Shown here one piece after another: positions 48,575 through 57,762 of a stretch of DNA of 64,000 bases (the first letter of the stretch is position 1; every line of letters starts with the position of its first letter). Source of the DNA: Gemmatimonadaceae bacterium (GTDB lineage Bacteria; Gemmatimonadota; Gemmatimonadetes; Gemmatimonadales; Gemmatimonadaceae); contig JADLCY010000001.1 in assembly GCA_020846935.1 (NCBI GenBank), positions 744,001-808,000 on the forward strand, written 5' to 3'. The position numbers were made by a program, and so were the translations under genes. The notes under the pieces were generated by a model. That model saw only the letters and a list, made by a program, of their open reading frames with translations, ran no database searches and was not told the DNA's origin.

Positions 48575-49630
48575 ATGTTCGCCCTGCTGCAGATCCCGTC
48601 CGACTTCCTGGGCAACCCCATGCGCGCATGGACGACCGCCGGCCTCGTCGCCGGCGCGGTGCTCGTGCTGCTCACGCTCGTCAAGATGGTCCTCGGGCGG
48701 CGGCTCACCGTGATTGCCAGTCGCACCACCAGCGACGTCGACGACATCGCCGCTGAGCTCCTGACCAAGGTGCGATGGTACTTCGTGGTGGCGCTCTCGC
48801 TGCGCTCCGGAAGCGTTGCGCTCACGCTCGACCCCGGCATCCAGCGCGCCATCCGTCAGGTGGCGGCGATCGCGGTGCTGCTGCAGCTGGCCGTCTGGGG
48901 TACGGCCCTCATCAAGTACTGGCTGCGTCGCTGGGGCGCCCGGACCGAAGCGGGCGTATCGACACTCAACGCCATTGGCCTGGCGGCGAAAGGCCTGCTC
49001 TGGGCGCTCATCTTCGTGCTCGCCCTGCGCAACGTCCTCGACTACGACATCTCGGCGCTGCTCACGGGCCTCGGCATCGGAGGCATAGCGATCGCCCTCG
49101 CGGTGCAGAACGTGCTCGGCGATCTGTTCGCGGCACTCTCCATCGTGCTCGATCGCCCCTTCGAGGTGGGTGACACCATCGCCGTCGACACGTTCACCGG
49201 CTCGGTCGAACACATCGGCCTCAAGAGCACCCGCGTCCGCGCGCTCACCGGCGAGCAGGTGATCTTCTCCAACGCCGACCTGCTCAAGAGCCGCGTGCGC
49301 AACCTCAAGCGACAGCACGATCGGCGCGCGATACTCACGATCGGCATCACGCACCACACCCCGCCGGACCTGGTCGCGACGATTCCCGCGATCCTCCGTG
49401 AGTGCGTCCAGTCGCAGCCCATGACGCGATTCGACCGCTCGCATTTCACGCGCTTCGCCGAATCGTGGCTCGAGTTCGAGACGGTCTACTTCGTGGGGAA
49501 CCCGGACTACGCAACCTTCATGGACACGCAACAAGCCGTGAACATCGCGGTGCTGCGTGCCTTCAGGGCGCAGGGCATCGACTTCGCGTTCCCCACCCGC
49601 ACGATCCTGGAACGCCGAGCCGACGCCTGA
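48575..49630 (+). CDS. MscS-type mechanosensitive channel
   Basis: A 351-residue channel that opens under membrane tension to relieve osmotic shock. Membrane helices lie at ~20-40, ~85-112 and ~137-158. The pore helix reads LLTGLGIGGIAIALAVQNVLGDLFAALSI, with the glycine/alanine packing of TM3. The beta domain follows (FEVGDTIAVDTFTGSVEHIG, TRVRALTGEQVIFSNADLL), then the alpha/beta cytoplasmic vestibule ending FPTRTIL. Slightly longer than E. coli MscS (286) because of one extra N-terminal helix, a common form. No regulation is visible. Confidence 0.93.
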   Translation: MFALLQIPSDFLGNPMRAWTTAGLVAGAVLVLLTLVKMVLGRRLTVIASRTTSDVDDIAAELLTKVRWYFVVALSLRSGSVALTLDPGIQRAIRQVAAIAVLLQLAVWGTALIKYWLRRWGARTEAGVSTLNAIGLAAKGLLWALIFVLALRNVLDYDISALLTGLGIGGIAIALAVQNVLGDLFAALSIVLDRPFEVGDTIAVDTFTGSVEHIGLKSTRVRALTGEQVIFSNADLLKSRVRNLKRQHDRRAILTIGITHHTPPDLVATIPAILRECVQSQPMTRFDRSHFTRFAESWLEFETVYFVGNPDYATFMDTQQAVNIAVLRAFRAQGIDFAFPTRTILERRADA

Positions 49631-49811
49631 GCACGCATCCGATGCACCGAAGGCCCCGCGAGCAGCAAGGTTCGTGTCGCCAGCGCTCTCCCCGGTAGCA
49701 TTGACGAAGCCGTCGAGATCGCCCCGGGACCGAGATCCGGAGCGCACCCGGGCCAGCGAGGCCGCACATCGTCCGGAATGCCTCTGCGCCCCGAGCACGC
49801 CCGGTCGGCGC

Positions 49812-52073
49812 CTACCCGCCCGATCCGGCCCCGGCGCAAGCCTCCCGGGCCGCCGCCCGCTCCGCGCGTTCCGCAAAGTCGGCGCCCGCACGACCGTCGT
49901 CCGGACGCGCCGCACGCCACAGGAGTGCGTCACGCAGCTCACGGGTCAGCGAATCGGCGATCTCCGGTCGCCACGGAGCCCCGCCTAACGAACGCAGCCG
50001 CCAGCTCGATCGCGTGCGCGCGGCGTGGTCTCCCCATCGCTGGGTCAGACCGCGAACGCGCGCGTCGGCGGCGGTCTCCATCGCGGTGCGCAGCATGGCC
50101 ACGTCGGACCGCGACAGCGCCGGCGTCCGGAGCTGGCAACTCCAGTTCCCCGACGCGTCGGGCGAGGCGCGAAGGGTCTGCAGCGCCGCTGCCCAGCCGC
50201 TCATGCCCATCGTGCCCGAACGAAGGTCCACCCGCGGCAAGGGAGCAAGCAGCGTCCTTCGCACCGCATCCGACAGGCTTGCACGACGCGCGTCCCCATA
50301 CGCCTCCGCGAACCATGTCACCATCCCGGGCGCCACGGTCGTGATCTCGCGCAGCGCAATCATCGTGGCATCGCCATCCGACAGGTCGCGCTGCGGCGCC
50401 GAGGCCGAGGCGTACCCAGTGAGCCACTCGTCCTGCACCGCGCTCAGGTACCCGTTCATCACCCCCTCACTCGCGAGCCACGACGCCACGATCCAGTCGA
50501 CCCCACGCGCGAAGGCCTCGGTGGGACGATCGCCGCCCGGCGAGACCCGGACCCCACGCCGCCCACTCGCGGCGCTCCCCGCCATCCGATCCAGCGTCGC
50601 GGCCAGCCCATCCCGGTACTGCCGCATGCTGCGATCCGTGCGATAGCTGTTCTGCGATCCGTAGCGACGTCGCGCCGCCTGCCAGTCGAGATCGTGCGAG
50701 AACTCGTGCGCCATCGCGCCAGCGCTCGTCTCGATCGGAAAGTAGACCGTGCGCGTGAGCGGGTCGTGGAGCGCCAGCGCGCGCTCCTTGAGAGGCGACG
50801 GCCCGAACCGAACGGTGAGCCCCGACACGTCGAGGTCGGGGAACACCCGGCGAAGGTCGGTCACCACGCTGGCCAGCATGCGCGTGAAGTACGGTTGCCA
50901 CGCACCCGGCACGCTGGCATCAAAATCGACCGCCGCCACGCCAAAGTCGCGACGCAGCTCGTCGACCGTCGGACCCGCATCACCGGCAAACCATGGTTGC
51001 TCCTGCGCATACGGCCGCATGGCAACCGCCGCCGTCACCACGCTCAGCGCCGCTTCCGCGGCATATGCCTCGGTGACCCGGAGCTGTTCGTACGCGGCGA
51101 CGAGTTCCTCCTCGCTTCGCGCGCGCGCTACGAAGGTCGAGCGCGCGGCGCGCGAGCCCGGCGTCAGACCGCCCGCGGTGACGTAGTTCCCAAAGCCACC
51201 CATGGTCACCACGATCGGCGCCTGCGGGGGCGAGCGTCTGGCAACCGCGACCTGCATGGCCGCGGCCGACGTCTGCGTGCCAAGCGTCCGTTCGCGGCGC
51301 GTGCGCGGGGCGGGGTCACGGATCGTGTCCAGACCAGCGATCAGCATCGGCAGGAGCGCGGCCGCCTCGCGCTCCTGACTCGGCGTGGCTGGATCCACCA
51401 GCGGGCGCTCCACCGAAAAGCGACGCTCGGCGCGCCACACCGGCACGAGATCTACCGGATCGAGACGGCGGCGTCGCGCGTGTATGAGAAGCGCGTTCAC
51501 ATCGCGCATCGCCAGCGCACGGTCGCGCGCCTGGGCAATCGTCGCGATCGCGACCGCACCAGCCCTGGGCGACGTGGTGCCACTCGTCGACGTCACCTGG
51601 TAGGCAAGCCGCAGCGCCAGCTCCGCTGCGCGCGGTTCGCGCGCCGAGTCGATGACGCCCTCGATGAAGTTGCGATGGGCAAGGCCGAGCCCGCGGCCAC
51701 GCGCGGACAGGAGATCCAGCGCCTCCGCCGGCGAACTGTAGATCATGCCCTCGGCGGTACGACCCAACACCGCATACGCGGTTTGCCGCCGCACGTCGGG
51801 CGGCAACATGGGATCACGCAGGGCCTGCTCGATCAGGCGAAACGGGCTCCCGATGCCCAGCCGCGCGCGTTCGAGGTAGAGCGAGACGAGCGCGTCCGAC
51901 GCCTCGACCGGCTGCGAGGCGTACGAGCGCTCCAGCGAATCCGCGAAGCGAAGTCCGGACGCGACGGCGGGGGCGACAGCGGGCTGATCGGTTCGCAGAT
52001 ACGCGAACGCACCAGCGCCGGCCGCAATCGTGATCGCGGCAAGCGTGAGACAGATTCGCGTAGTCCGAGTCAT
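49812..52073 (-). CDS. Putative secreted HEXXH zinc metalloprotease
   Basis: A 753-residue protein of no family I can name. The ATG at 52073 starts a signal anchor or signal peptide (MTRTTRICLTLAAITIAAGAGAF). Residues ~30-300 are helical and repeat-like. A zincin motif HEFSHDLD lies at ~456-463 (H456, E457, H460), after a strand HDPLTRTVYFPIETSAG that looks like the edge strand of zincins. The Glu in PTEAFARGVDW about 65 residues on is a possible third ligand. The C-terminal part has TVAPGMVTWFAEAYGDARR and a short cysteine (NWSCQL). So it is probably an exported peptidase, known only by motif. RSLGGAP uses a TTA codon. Confidence 0.6.
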   Translation of the reverse strand: MTRTTRICLTLAAITIAAGAGAFAYLRTDQPAVAPAVASGLRFADSLERSYASQPVEASDALVSLYLERARLGIGSPFRLIEQALRDPMLPPDVRRQTAYAVLGRTAEGMIYSSPAEALDLLSARGRGLGLAHRNFIEGVIDSAREPRAAELALRLAYQVTSTSGTTSPRAGAVAIATIAQARDRALAMRDVNALLIHARRRRLDPVDLVPVWRAERRFSVERPLVDPATPSQEREAAALLPMLIAGLDTIRDPAPRTRRERTLGTQTSAAAMQVAVARRSPPQAPIVVTMGGFGNYVTAGGLTPGSRAARSTFVARARSEEELVAAYEQLRVTEAYAAEAALSVVTAAVAMRPYAQEQPWFAGDAGPTVDELRRDFGVAAVDFDASVPGAWQPYFTRMLASVVTDLRRVFPDLDVSGLTVRFGPSPLKERALALHDPLTRTVYFPIETSAGAMAHEFSHDLDWQAARRRYGSQNSYRTDRSMRQYRDGLAATLDRMAGSAASGRRGVRVSPGGDRPTEAFARGVDWIVASWLASEGVMNGYLSAVQDEWLTGYASASAPQRDLSDGDATMIALREITTVAPGMVTWFAEAYGDARRASLSDAVRRTLLAPLPRVDLRSGTMGMSGWAAALQTLRASPDASGNWSCQLRTPALSRSDVAMLRTAMETAADARVRGLTQRWGDHAARTRSSWRLRSLGGAPWRPEIADSLTRELRDALLWRAARPDDGRAGADFAERAERAAAREACAGAGSGG

Positions 52074-52202
52074 CACGGCCAACTCCGCCTGCAAGGGTCC
52101 TGCCTGTCAGACACAGCAATCAATCGAATTGTCACGAACGGCGCGACCGCGAGAGGGGTTCGCGCGCCTTTGCCATGAGGCAAGTGCCTCTACCTTTCCT
52201 TC

Positions 52203-52811
52203 GTGACAACGTTCCGGTCCAGCCTGGCTCGCCTCCTGTGTGCGCTTGTCGTCTCGTGGGTACTCCCGTCGAGGTCGGGGGCCCAAGCCACCCTGGGTAT
52301 GCGTGGAATCGGCGCCCTGGGCGTCCACGGCGGCTACGCCCGGGTGGAACAGGGCGTCGATGCCGCCGAGGCCACCGTCAGCCTCGACCTTGGCCACTTC
52401 GCGTCTTCACGGGTTCGCCTCGCCGCGGAGGCTTCGTTCCTTCGTGCGTTCCCTCATCGCGAATACGTGGAGGCCGACGACACCACCTACCGTGACGTGT
52501 TCTACGATCTCTCGGGCCACGTGGACCTGCACCTGCTCCTCCGGAGCCCGGCGCGGCGCGTGGTGCCTTATCTGAGTTTCGGCGTCGGGATCCACGCCTT
52601 GACCAGCAGCTTTGGCTCGATTCCCATCGACCTGCGCTACAACACCAACGTGTTTGGCCTACGCGCCGGCAGCGGGGTCAGGTTCAGGACGGGCGCACGG
52701 AACGCGATCGTGCTGGAGGGAGCGGCCTCGCTGTCCAAGGCCGTCAGTCGCTCCAGCGTTCGCCTCGGCGTGGAGTGGTTGTTTGCCGACCTCGCCGGAC
52801 CCCGCAGATAG
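52203..52811 (+). CDS. Small outer-membrane beta-barrel protein
   Basis: A 202-residue protein beginning with a GTG at 52203 and a signal peptide (RSSLARLLCALVVSWVLPSRSGAQ). The mature part shows amphipathic beta strands in an 8-strand rhythm (GALGVHGGYARVEQG, VRLAAEASFLRAF, VDLHLLLRSPARRVVPYLSF, FGLRAGSGVRF, VRLGVEWLFADLAG). It resembles the OmpA/PagP-size barrels of PF13505. Location is outer membrane; function is unknown. It diverges from the HEXXH gene and converges with the ABC permease, nine bases apart. Confidence 0.7.
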   Translation: MTTFRSSLARLLCALVVSWVLPSRSGAQATLGMRGIGALGVHGGYARVEQGVDAAEATVSLDLGHFASSRVRLAAEASFLRAFPHREYVEADDTTYRDVFYDLSGHVDLHLLLRSPARRVVPYLSFGVGIHALTSSFGSIPIDLRYNTNVFGLRAGSGVRFRTGARNAIVLEGAASLSKAVSRSSVRLGVEWLFADLAGPRR

Positions 52812-52819
52812 TCCGCGGG

Positions 52820-53935
52820 CTACTCCACCGACTTTCGGAACCGCGTCGTGGCCAGCACCACGAGCACGATCGCGAAGACGGAGAGGACGAGCGTCTCGCG
52901 CCAGAGGGCGGGCCACCCCGCCCCCTTGAGCAGGATCCCGCGCAGGATGCGCAGAAAGTACGTCACGGGGAACGCGGCGCCTATCCACTGCGCGGCAGCT
53001 GGCATCGCCTGCCGCGGAAACATGAAGCCGGAGAGAAGGATCGTTGGCAGCAACACGAGGAACGCCAGCTGGAGCGCCTGCGCTTGCGTGCGCACGAGCG
53101 TCGAGATCAGGAGGCCGATGCCCAGGCTTGCAATGATGAACGGCAACGCCATCAGGTAGAGCAGCCCGACGCTCCCTCGCATGGGGACGTCGAACGCCAG
53201 GCTCCCGATGAGCAGCACCACCGTCATCTGCACGTACCCAACCAGAGCGAACGGAAAGAGCTTTCCCAGCATGAGGCCGGTGCGCGAGATGGGCGTCACG
53301 ACGAGTTGTTCCAGCGTACCGCGCTCGCGTTCGCGCACGATGGCGAGCCCATTGATGAGGATCAGCGTCATCGTCAGCAGAACGCCCGTGACGCCGGGCA
53401 CAATGTAGACGGCGCTTTCGAGCGCGGGGTTGTACCACGGCCGCACCCGGACCTCGAGCGGGACCACGCCTGGTGAACCGAGCACGCCGGCAACAACGGC
53501 TCCTGCCTGCGCCGCCGCGCCGATCGCGGCAGATGACGCCATGGGATCGGCGGCGTCCACGATCATCTGTGCTGTCGCCGTACGGCGTCGCTTGAGGTCG
53601 GTGGCAAACGAGGGCGGAATCACCAGTGCGGCCTGCGCATCGCCCCGCTCGATGGCGCGGCGGACGTCTTCGCGATCGGTGACGTGACCCTGCAGATCGA
53701 AGTTCCGGGTGTTGACCATCGCCTGCACGAGCGCCCGGCTCTGACTCGTGCGCGATTCGTCGAGTACGAGCAGCGGGAGGTGTCGGACCTCGGTCCGGAT
53801 CGCAAAGCCGAAGAGGGCGATCTGGATGGCCGGCACGCCGACCACCATGCCCAGCGTGAACCGGTCGCGGCGGAGCTGGATGAACTCCTTCCACAACATC
53901 GGCCAGACGGCGGAGCGGCGCAGGCGCTGGAGCAT
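52820..53935 (-). CDS. ABC-2 type permease (YbhS/YhhJ-like)
   Basis: A 371-residue inner-membrane protein: one N-terminal helix (~28-47, LGMVVGVPAIQIALFGFAIR), a periplasmic domain (~50-175), then five helices from ~178 (VYIVPGVTGVLLTMTLILINGLAIVR, VGYVQMTVVLLIGSLAF, LLYLMALPFIIASLGIGLLIS, LQLAFLVLLPTILLSGFMFP, LSVFAIVLVVLATT). RERERGTLEQLVVTPISR is the ABC-2 family signature loop. With the ATPase (2-base gap) and HlyD protein upstream it forms an efflux pump of the YbhGFSR type. Only one permease gene is present where E. coli has two, so it probably works as a homodimer. Confidence 0.9.
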   Translation of the reverse strand: MLQRLRRSAVWPMLWKEFIQLRRDRFTLGMVVGVPAIQIALFGFAIRTEVRHLPLLVLDESRTSQSRALVQAMVNTRNFDLQGHVTDREDVRRAIERGDAQAALVIPPSFATDLKRRRTATAQMIVDAADPMASSAAIGAAAQAGAVVAGVLGSPGVVPLEVRVRPWYNPALESAVYIVPGVTGVLLTMTLILINGLAIVRERERGTLEQLVVTPISRTGLMLGKLFPFALVGYVQMTVVLLIGSLAFDVPMRGSVGLLYLMALPFIIASLGIGLLISTLVRTQAQALQLAFLVLLPTILLSGFMFPRQAMPAAAQWIGAAFPVTYFLRILRGILLKGAGWPALWRETLVLSVFAIVLVVLATTRFRKSVE

Positions 53936-53937
53936 GG

Positions 53938-54710
<773 letters not shown>

Positions 54711-54714
<4 letters not shown>

Positions 54715-55751
54715 CGGACCGAATCCCGCGCGAAAGTCACCGTGACGGGCAATCCGGCCTTGAGACGCCCGGTCGTGTCGCTGACGCTGAGCTTCACGCC
54801 AAATAGCAGGTCGGCGCGCTCGGTTTCCGTCATCGCCACCCGCGGCGTGAACTCGGCGCGCGGGCTGAGCGCAACGACCGTGGCCGGATACGTGGCGCCC
54901 GCGCCCCCGGGTGTCCGGACCATCGCCGCGTCGCCGAGCGCCAGCGTCTCGAACGCGGCGGGCGCGACAAAAACACGGACCCATGGGGCTCGGGGGTCGC
55001 CTAACGAAACGGCGGGCACGCCGGCGGCGATGGCCTCACCCGGCTCCACGTGGCGGCCAAGGACGACGCCCGCGTGCGGCGCCACCAGCACCAGCTCCCC
55101 GGCGCGCGCGGTGAGCGAGGCGAGCTGGGCGCGCGACTGCTGCACGGCCCCTTCGGCGGCACGCAGGCGCTCGGGCCTCGCGCCCGCTTCGAGCAGCCGA
55201 ACCGACTCGCGCGCGGTGACCACGCGCTCCTCGGCGACCTTCGCCACTGTCTCGGCGGCATCGACCTGGATGACGGCGACGCCTCCGCTCTGCTGGAGCG
55301 TGCGCAGGCGCGTAGCCTCACGGCGCGCGTTCGTTGCGTTTGCGACGGCGGCGGCCAGGTCCGCGCGTGCCCGCTCCAGTTCCGGCGCACGCGCCCCGGC
55401 GCGAAGGTCCCGCAACTCGGACTCGGCCATGCTCACGCGTGCGCGTCCGGCTTCGATCTCGGGCGGCAGCGCGGACTGGGAGAGCACCACGAGGGTGTCA
55501 CCCGTATGCACGACCGCACCTTCGTCGACGAGCACGCGCAACACGCGACCGCTGCTGAGCGGCGCGACGTCGGTCTCGGTCAGCTCGACCGTGCCGGTGG
55601 CGCGCGTCGTGTCATCGGCGTCACCGCAGGCGACGAGTCCGACGAGGGCGAGGACGAGCGCACACTGCCCGCTCATGAACCAGCGGAGACGGCGTGCGCC
55701 CTTGTCGGTCGGCCGCTCTGCTTCCAGTTGGGTGAGAAGGTCCTGATTCAT
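54711..55751 (-). CDS. HlyD-family membrane fusion protein (YbhG-like)
   Basis: A 346-residue periplasmic adaptor. One N-terminal hydrophobic segment (~28-43, GQCALVLALVGLVACG) with a possible lipobox, then the barrel-sandwich start (TGTVELTETDVAPLSSGRVL, VLVDEGAVVHTGDTLVVL). A long coiled-coil hairpin (~100-215, rich in Ala, Arg, Glu) follows, and the second half of the lipoyl fold (GELVLVAPHAGVVLGRHVEPGEAI). It links the ABC pump to an outer-membrane exit protein, which is not encoded here. Its ATG overlaps the tetR stop (ATGA). SLGDP uses TTA in CGTTAGGC. Confidence 0.9.
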
Positions 55752-56440
55752 CGGGATCTCCTCGTTCGCACACCGGCCGGTTGGCGGCGCGACGCGGCTG
55801 TCGCTCGTTTGGCTGCAGGCCTGGCCCTGAGGCCGCCGATCACGAGATCGGCGGCGTGATCGGCGAACGCCGAGATGTCGGCCTCGTGCACCTCCCCCAG
55901 ACCGCGACCGAGCAGGACGCCCACGGCGGGCCGAGCCAGCATCAGCCAGTTGAGCTGTGCGACGAGGGAGATGGCGGTGAATCGCGGATCGGCATCACGT
56001 CGGAAAATGCCAAGTCGTTGTCCGTTCTCGACGAGGGCGCAGACGCGCGCAAAGACTGTGGCGGCGAGCGTGTGGATCTGCTCGGAGGCGTGCGCGGCGC
56101 CTGCGTCGGTCATCTCACGCACCATGAGCGGGATGACCTGCGGCCGGGCCCGGAGCGCCATGGCCTGTGCCCGCACGAAGGCACGGAGGAGCGTTTCGGG
56201 ATCGTCGTCGTTGCCGGCGATCGCCGGGCCCACGGATCCCATCACGTGTTCGAGGGCGTTGCGCAGCACCTCGCGGTACAGCTGTTCCTTGGACGTGAAG
56301 TAGTAGTGGATCAGCGCCGTGTTCCGGGAGGACGCGCGCCCGATGTCCTTGATGGACGTCGCCGCGAATCCCTTGTGCGCGAAGAGCGTTTCGGCGGCGA
56401 CGAGGATACGGGCCCGGGAGTCGAGGTCGGCGGGTGGCAT
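55748..56440 (-). CDS. TetR-family repressor, CecR-like
   Basis: A 230-residue regulator. Residues ~8-55 are the TetR helix-turn-helix (ILVAAETLFAHKGFAATSIK, ALIHYYFTSKEQLYREVL). The rest is a ligand-binding core of the CecR/YbiH type (DUF1956-like), e.g. PQVIPLMVREMTDAGAAHAS and RFTAISLVAQLNWLMLARPA. In E. coli CecR controls the ybhGFSR efflux operon; here the same four functions sit in one overlapping operon with the regulator first, so it very likely represses its own operon through the palindrome eight bases upstream. The C-terminal 30 residues are basic and disordered. Confidence 0.88.
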   Translation of the reverse strand: MPPADLDSRARILVAAETLFAHKGFAATSIKDIGRASSRNTALIHYYFTSKEQLYREVLRNALEHVMGSVGPAIAGNDDDPETLLRAFVRAQAMALRARPQVIPLMVREMTDAGAAHASEQIHTLAATVFARVCALVENGQRLGIFRRDADPRFTAISLVAQLNWLMLARPAVGVLLGRGLGEVHEADISAFADHAADLVIGGLRARPAAKRATAASRRQPAGVRTRRSR

Positions 56441-56447
56441 GGGAGCT

Positions 56448-56465
56448 TAATCAACCGATTGAATA
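56448..56465. promoter_or_regulatory. Candidate TetR/CecR operator
   Basis: TAATCAACCGATTGAATA, an 18-bp imperfect palindrome with 14 of 18 symmetric positions, begins eight bases before the tetR ATG. AT-rich sequence of this kind stands out in the GC-rich region and resembles TetR-family sites of the form AATCA-n-TTGAAT. Binding there would block the whole tetR-hlyD-ABC operon. Confidence 0.65.
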
Positions 56466-56763
56466 GGTGGGAGGCAAGGCCGCCCGTCGTGCCGGCCCGC
56501 TCCAGACGCGTTCAGCGCAGGGGACCACGGTGGAGGGATCGCGATGTCCGAATGCGGCATCTGGATCGGACGCGGTGCATTCCAGGCAATTCGGTGCGGA
56601 GTACATGCTGCTTGACGACGTCTCGCAAGCGACGTTGGGGAGCGGCTGGGCGCCACGTTAGCTTGCCCGCGTAGCGGTGGTCGGACCCGCGACCGAACCG
56701 CTCACAGGCAACGGTTCCTCCCAGCGAGCTAGCCTTCCCCCCCCCGCGGCCGCGGCCACCTGC
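56466..56763. other. Intergenic region between tetR and sufE
   Basis: Nearly 300 non-coding bases between divergent genes. Part near 56466-56500 should hold the -35/-10 of the tetR operon, and the right part the sufE promoter. A run of C/G (CCCCCCCGCGGCCGCGGCC around 56738-56756) precedes sufE. No gene or RNA is recognised. Confidence 0.4.
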
Positions 56764-57189
56764 ATGTCCCTGCCCCCTCGCATCGCTGCCCTGCTCGATC
56801 GGTTCCAGTCCCTCGGCCGCGAGGACAAGATGGCTGCGCTGGTCAGCCAGGCACGAAAACTCGAGCCGCTGCCCGAACGCTTTGCCGCCATATCCGACAT
56901 GAGCTACGCGGTTCCGGAATGCCAGACGCCGGTGCGCATCTTCCCCGAGATGACCAACGGCCGGATCCACTTCTATGCCGACATCAACGTGCGCCAGTCG
57001 CCCACCGTCGCGGCGTTCCTCAGCATCGTGTTTGGTGCGGTGAATGACGAACCGCCCGCCTCCACCCTCGCGATCCCCGAGCACTTCGTGCGCGCCCTGA
57101 TGCAGGGACTCGGCCTTGGCACGCGGGAGGTCGGGCTCGAGGCGCTCGTCGCGCGACTCAAGCGCCACGCGCGCGAAGCCACTGCCTGA
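56764..57189 (+). CDS. sufE: SufE-like sulfur acceptor
   Basis: A 141-residue protein from the ATG at 56764. It takes persulfide sulfur from the cysteine desulfurase SufS and passes it to the SufBC2D scaffold. Seen: RFQSLGREDKMAALVSQARKL, the YAVPECQTPVRIF loop with the sulfur-carrying Cys53, HFYADINVRQSPTVAAFLSIVF, and the C-terminal LGLGTREVGLEALVARLKRHA helix. Length matches E. coli SufE (138). No other suf gene is adjacent; it is followed by a small membrane protein gene after 20 bases. Confidence 0.92.
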   Translation: MSLPPRIAALLDRFQSLGREDKMAALVSQARKLEPLPERFAAISDMSYAVPECQTPVRIFPEMTNGRIHFYADINVRQSPTVAAFLSIVFGAVNDEPPASTLAIPEHFVRALMQGLGLGTREVGLEALVARLKRHAREATA

Positions 57190-57209
57190 CGATTCCCACA
57201 CGACGACCC

Positions 57210-57644
57210 ATGCGCCCCACGCAAACCATCGAAAATCACGTCCGCTGGAATCCCCTCTACCACTTCGTTGCCCTCCCGATCCTCCTCGTGAACATCGTGG
57301 TGGCTGGGGTCGCACTCGTCAGGCAGCCCGGTGCGGCCAGCGCCTGGGCCGCGGTCGTCGCGTTTGCCACGATGCTCGGCATCGGGCTCGCGCGCGCACA
57401 GGCGCTCACCGTGCAGAATCGCGTCATTCGCCTCGAAGAGCGCCTTCGCCTCCGCGCGCTGCTGCCCGCCGCCGACCATCCGGCGGTCGATGCCCTGCGA
57501 GTGCGGGACCTCATCGCGCTGCGCTTTGCTTCCGACGCGGAGGTGCCTGCGCTCTTCCGTCGCGTGCTGACGGGAGAGTTCGCCCGGCCCAGTGACATCA
57601 AGAAGGCGGTCCGTGAATGGCGACCCGATCACCTGCGCGTCTGA
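57210..57644 (+). CDS. Small membrane protein, DUF6526-like
   Basis: A 144-residue protein with two membrane helices (~18-38, FVALPILLVNIVVAGVALV, and ~43-62, AWAAVVAFATMLGIGLARAQ), then a ~80-residue cytoplasmic helical tail (VQNRVIRLEERLRLRALLP, LIALRFASDAEVPALFRRVL, IKKAVREWRPDHLRV). This matches the family annotated DUF6526 in Bacteroidota, Acidobacteriota and Gemmatimonadota. Function is unknown. It probably shares a transcript with sufE. Confidence 0.75.
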   Translation: MRPTQTIENHVRWNPLYHFVALPILLVNIVVAGVALVRQPGAASAWAAVVAFATMLGIGLARAQALTVQNRVIRLEERLRLRALLPAADHPAVDALRVRDLIALRFASDAEVPALFRRVLTGEFARPSDIKKAVREWRPDHLRV

Positions 57645-57695
57645 CTCGTTCTCCCCGACGGCGAACGACGCGTGCCCGATCGCCTGCGCGGCCCT

Positions 57696-57730
57696 GATGG
57701 AAGGTGGCGTCGTTCCCCACACCTTCCATC
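57696..57730. terminator. Hairpin between convergent genes
   Basis: GATGGAAGGTG (57696-57706) and CACCTTCCATC (57720-57730) form an 11-bp perfect stem around a 13-base loop. It lies between the convergent DUF6526-like and TonB-receptor genes and could end both transcripts. No T-tract. Confidence 0.65.
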
Positions 57731-57762
57731 CTGCCTGATGCCGCTCGCGCGCGCCCGACGAT

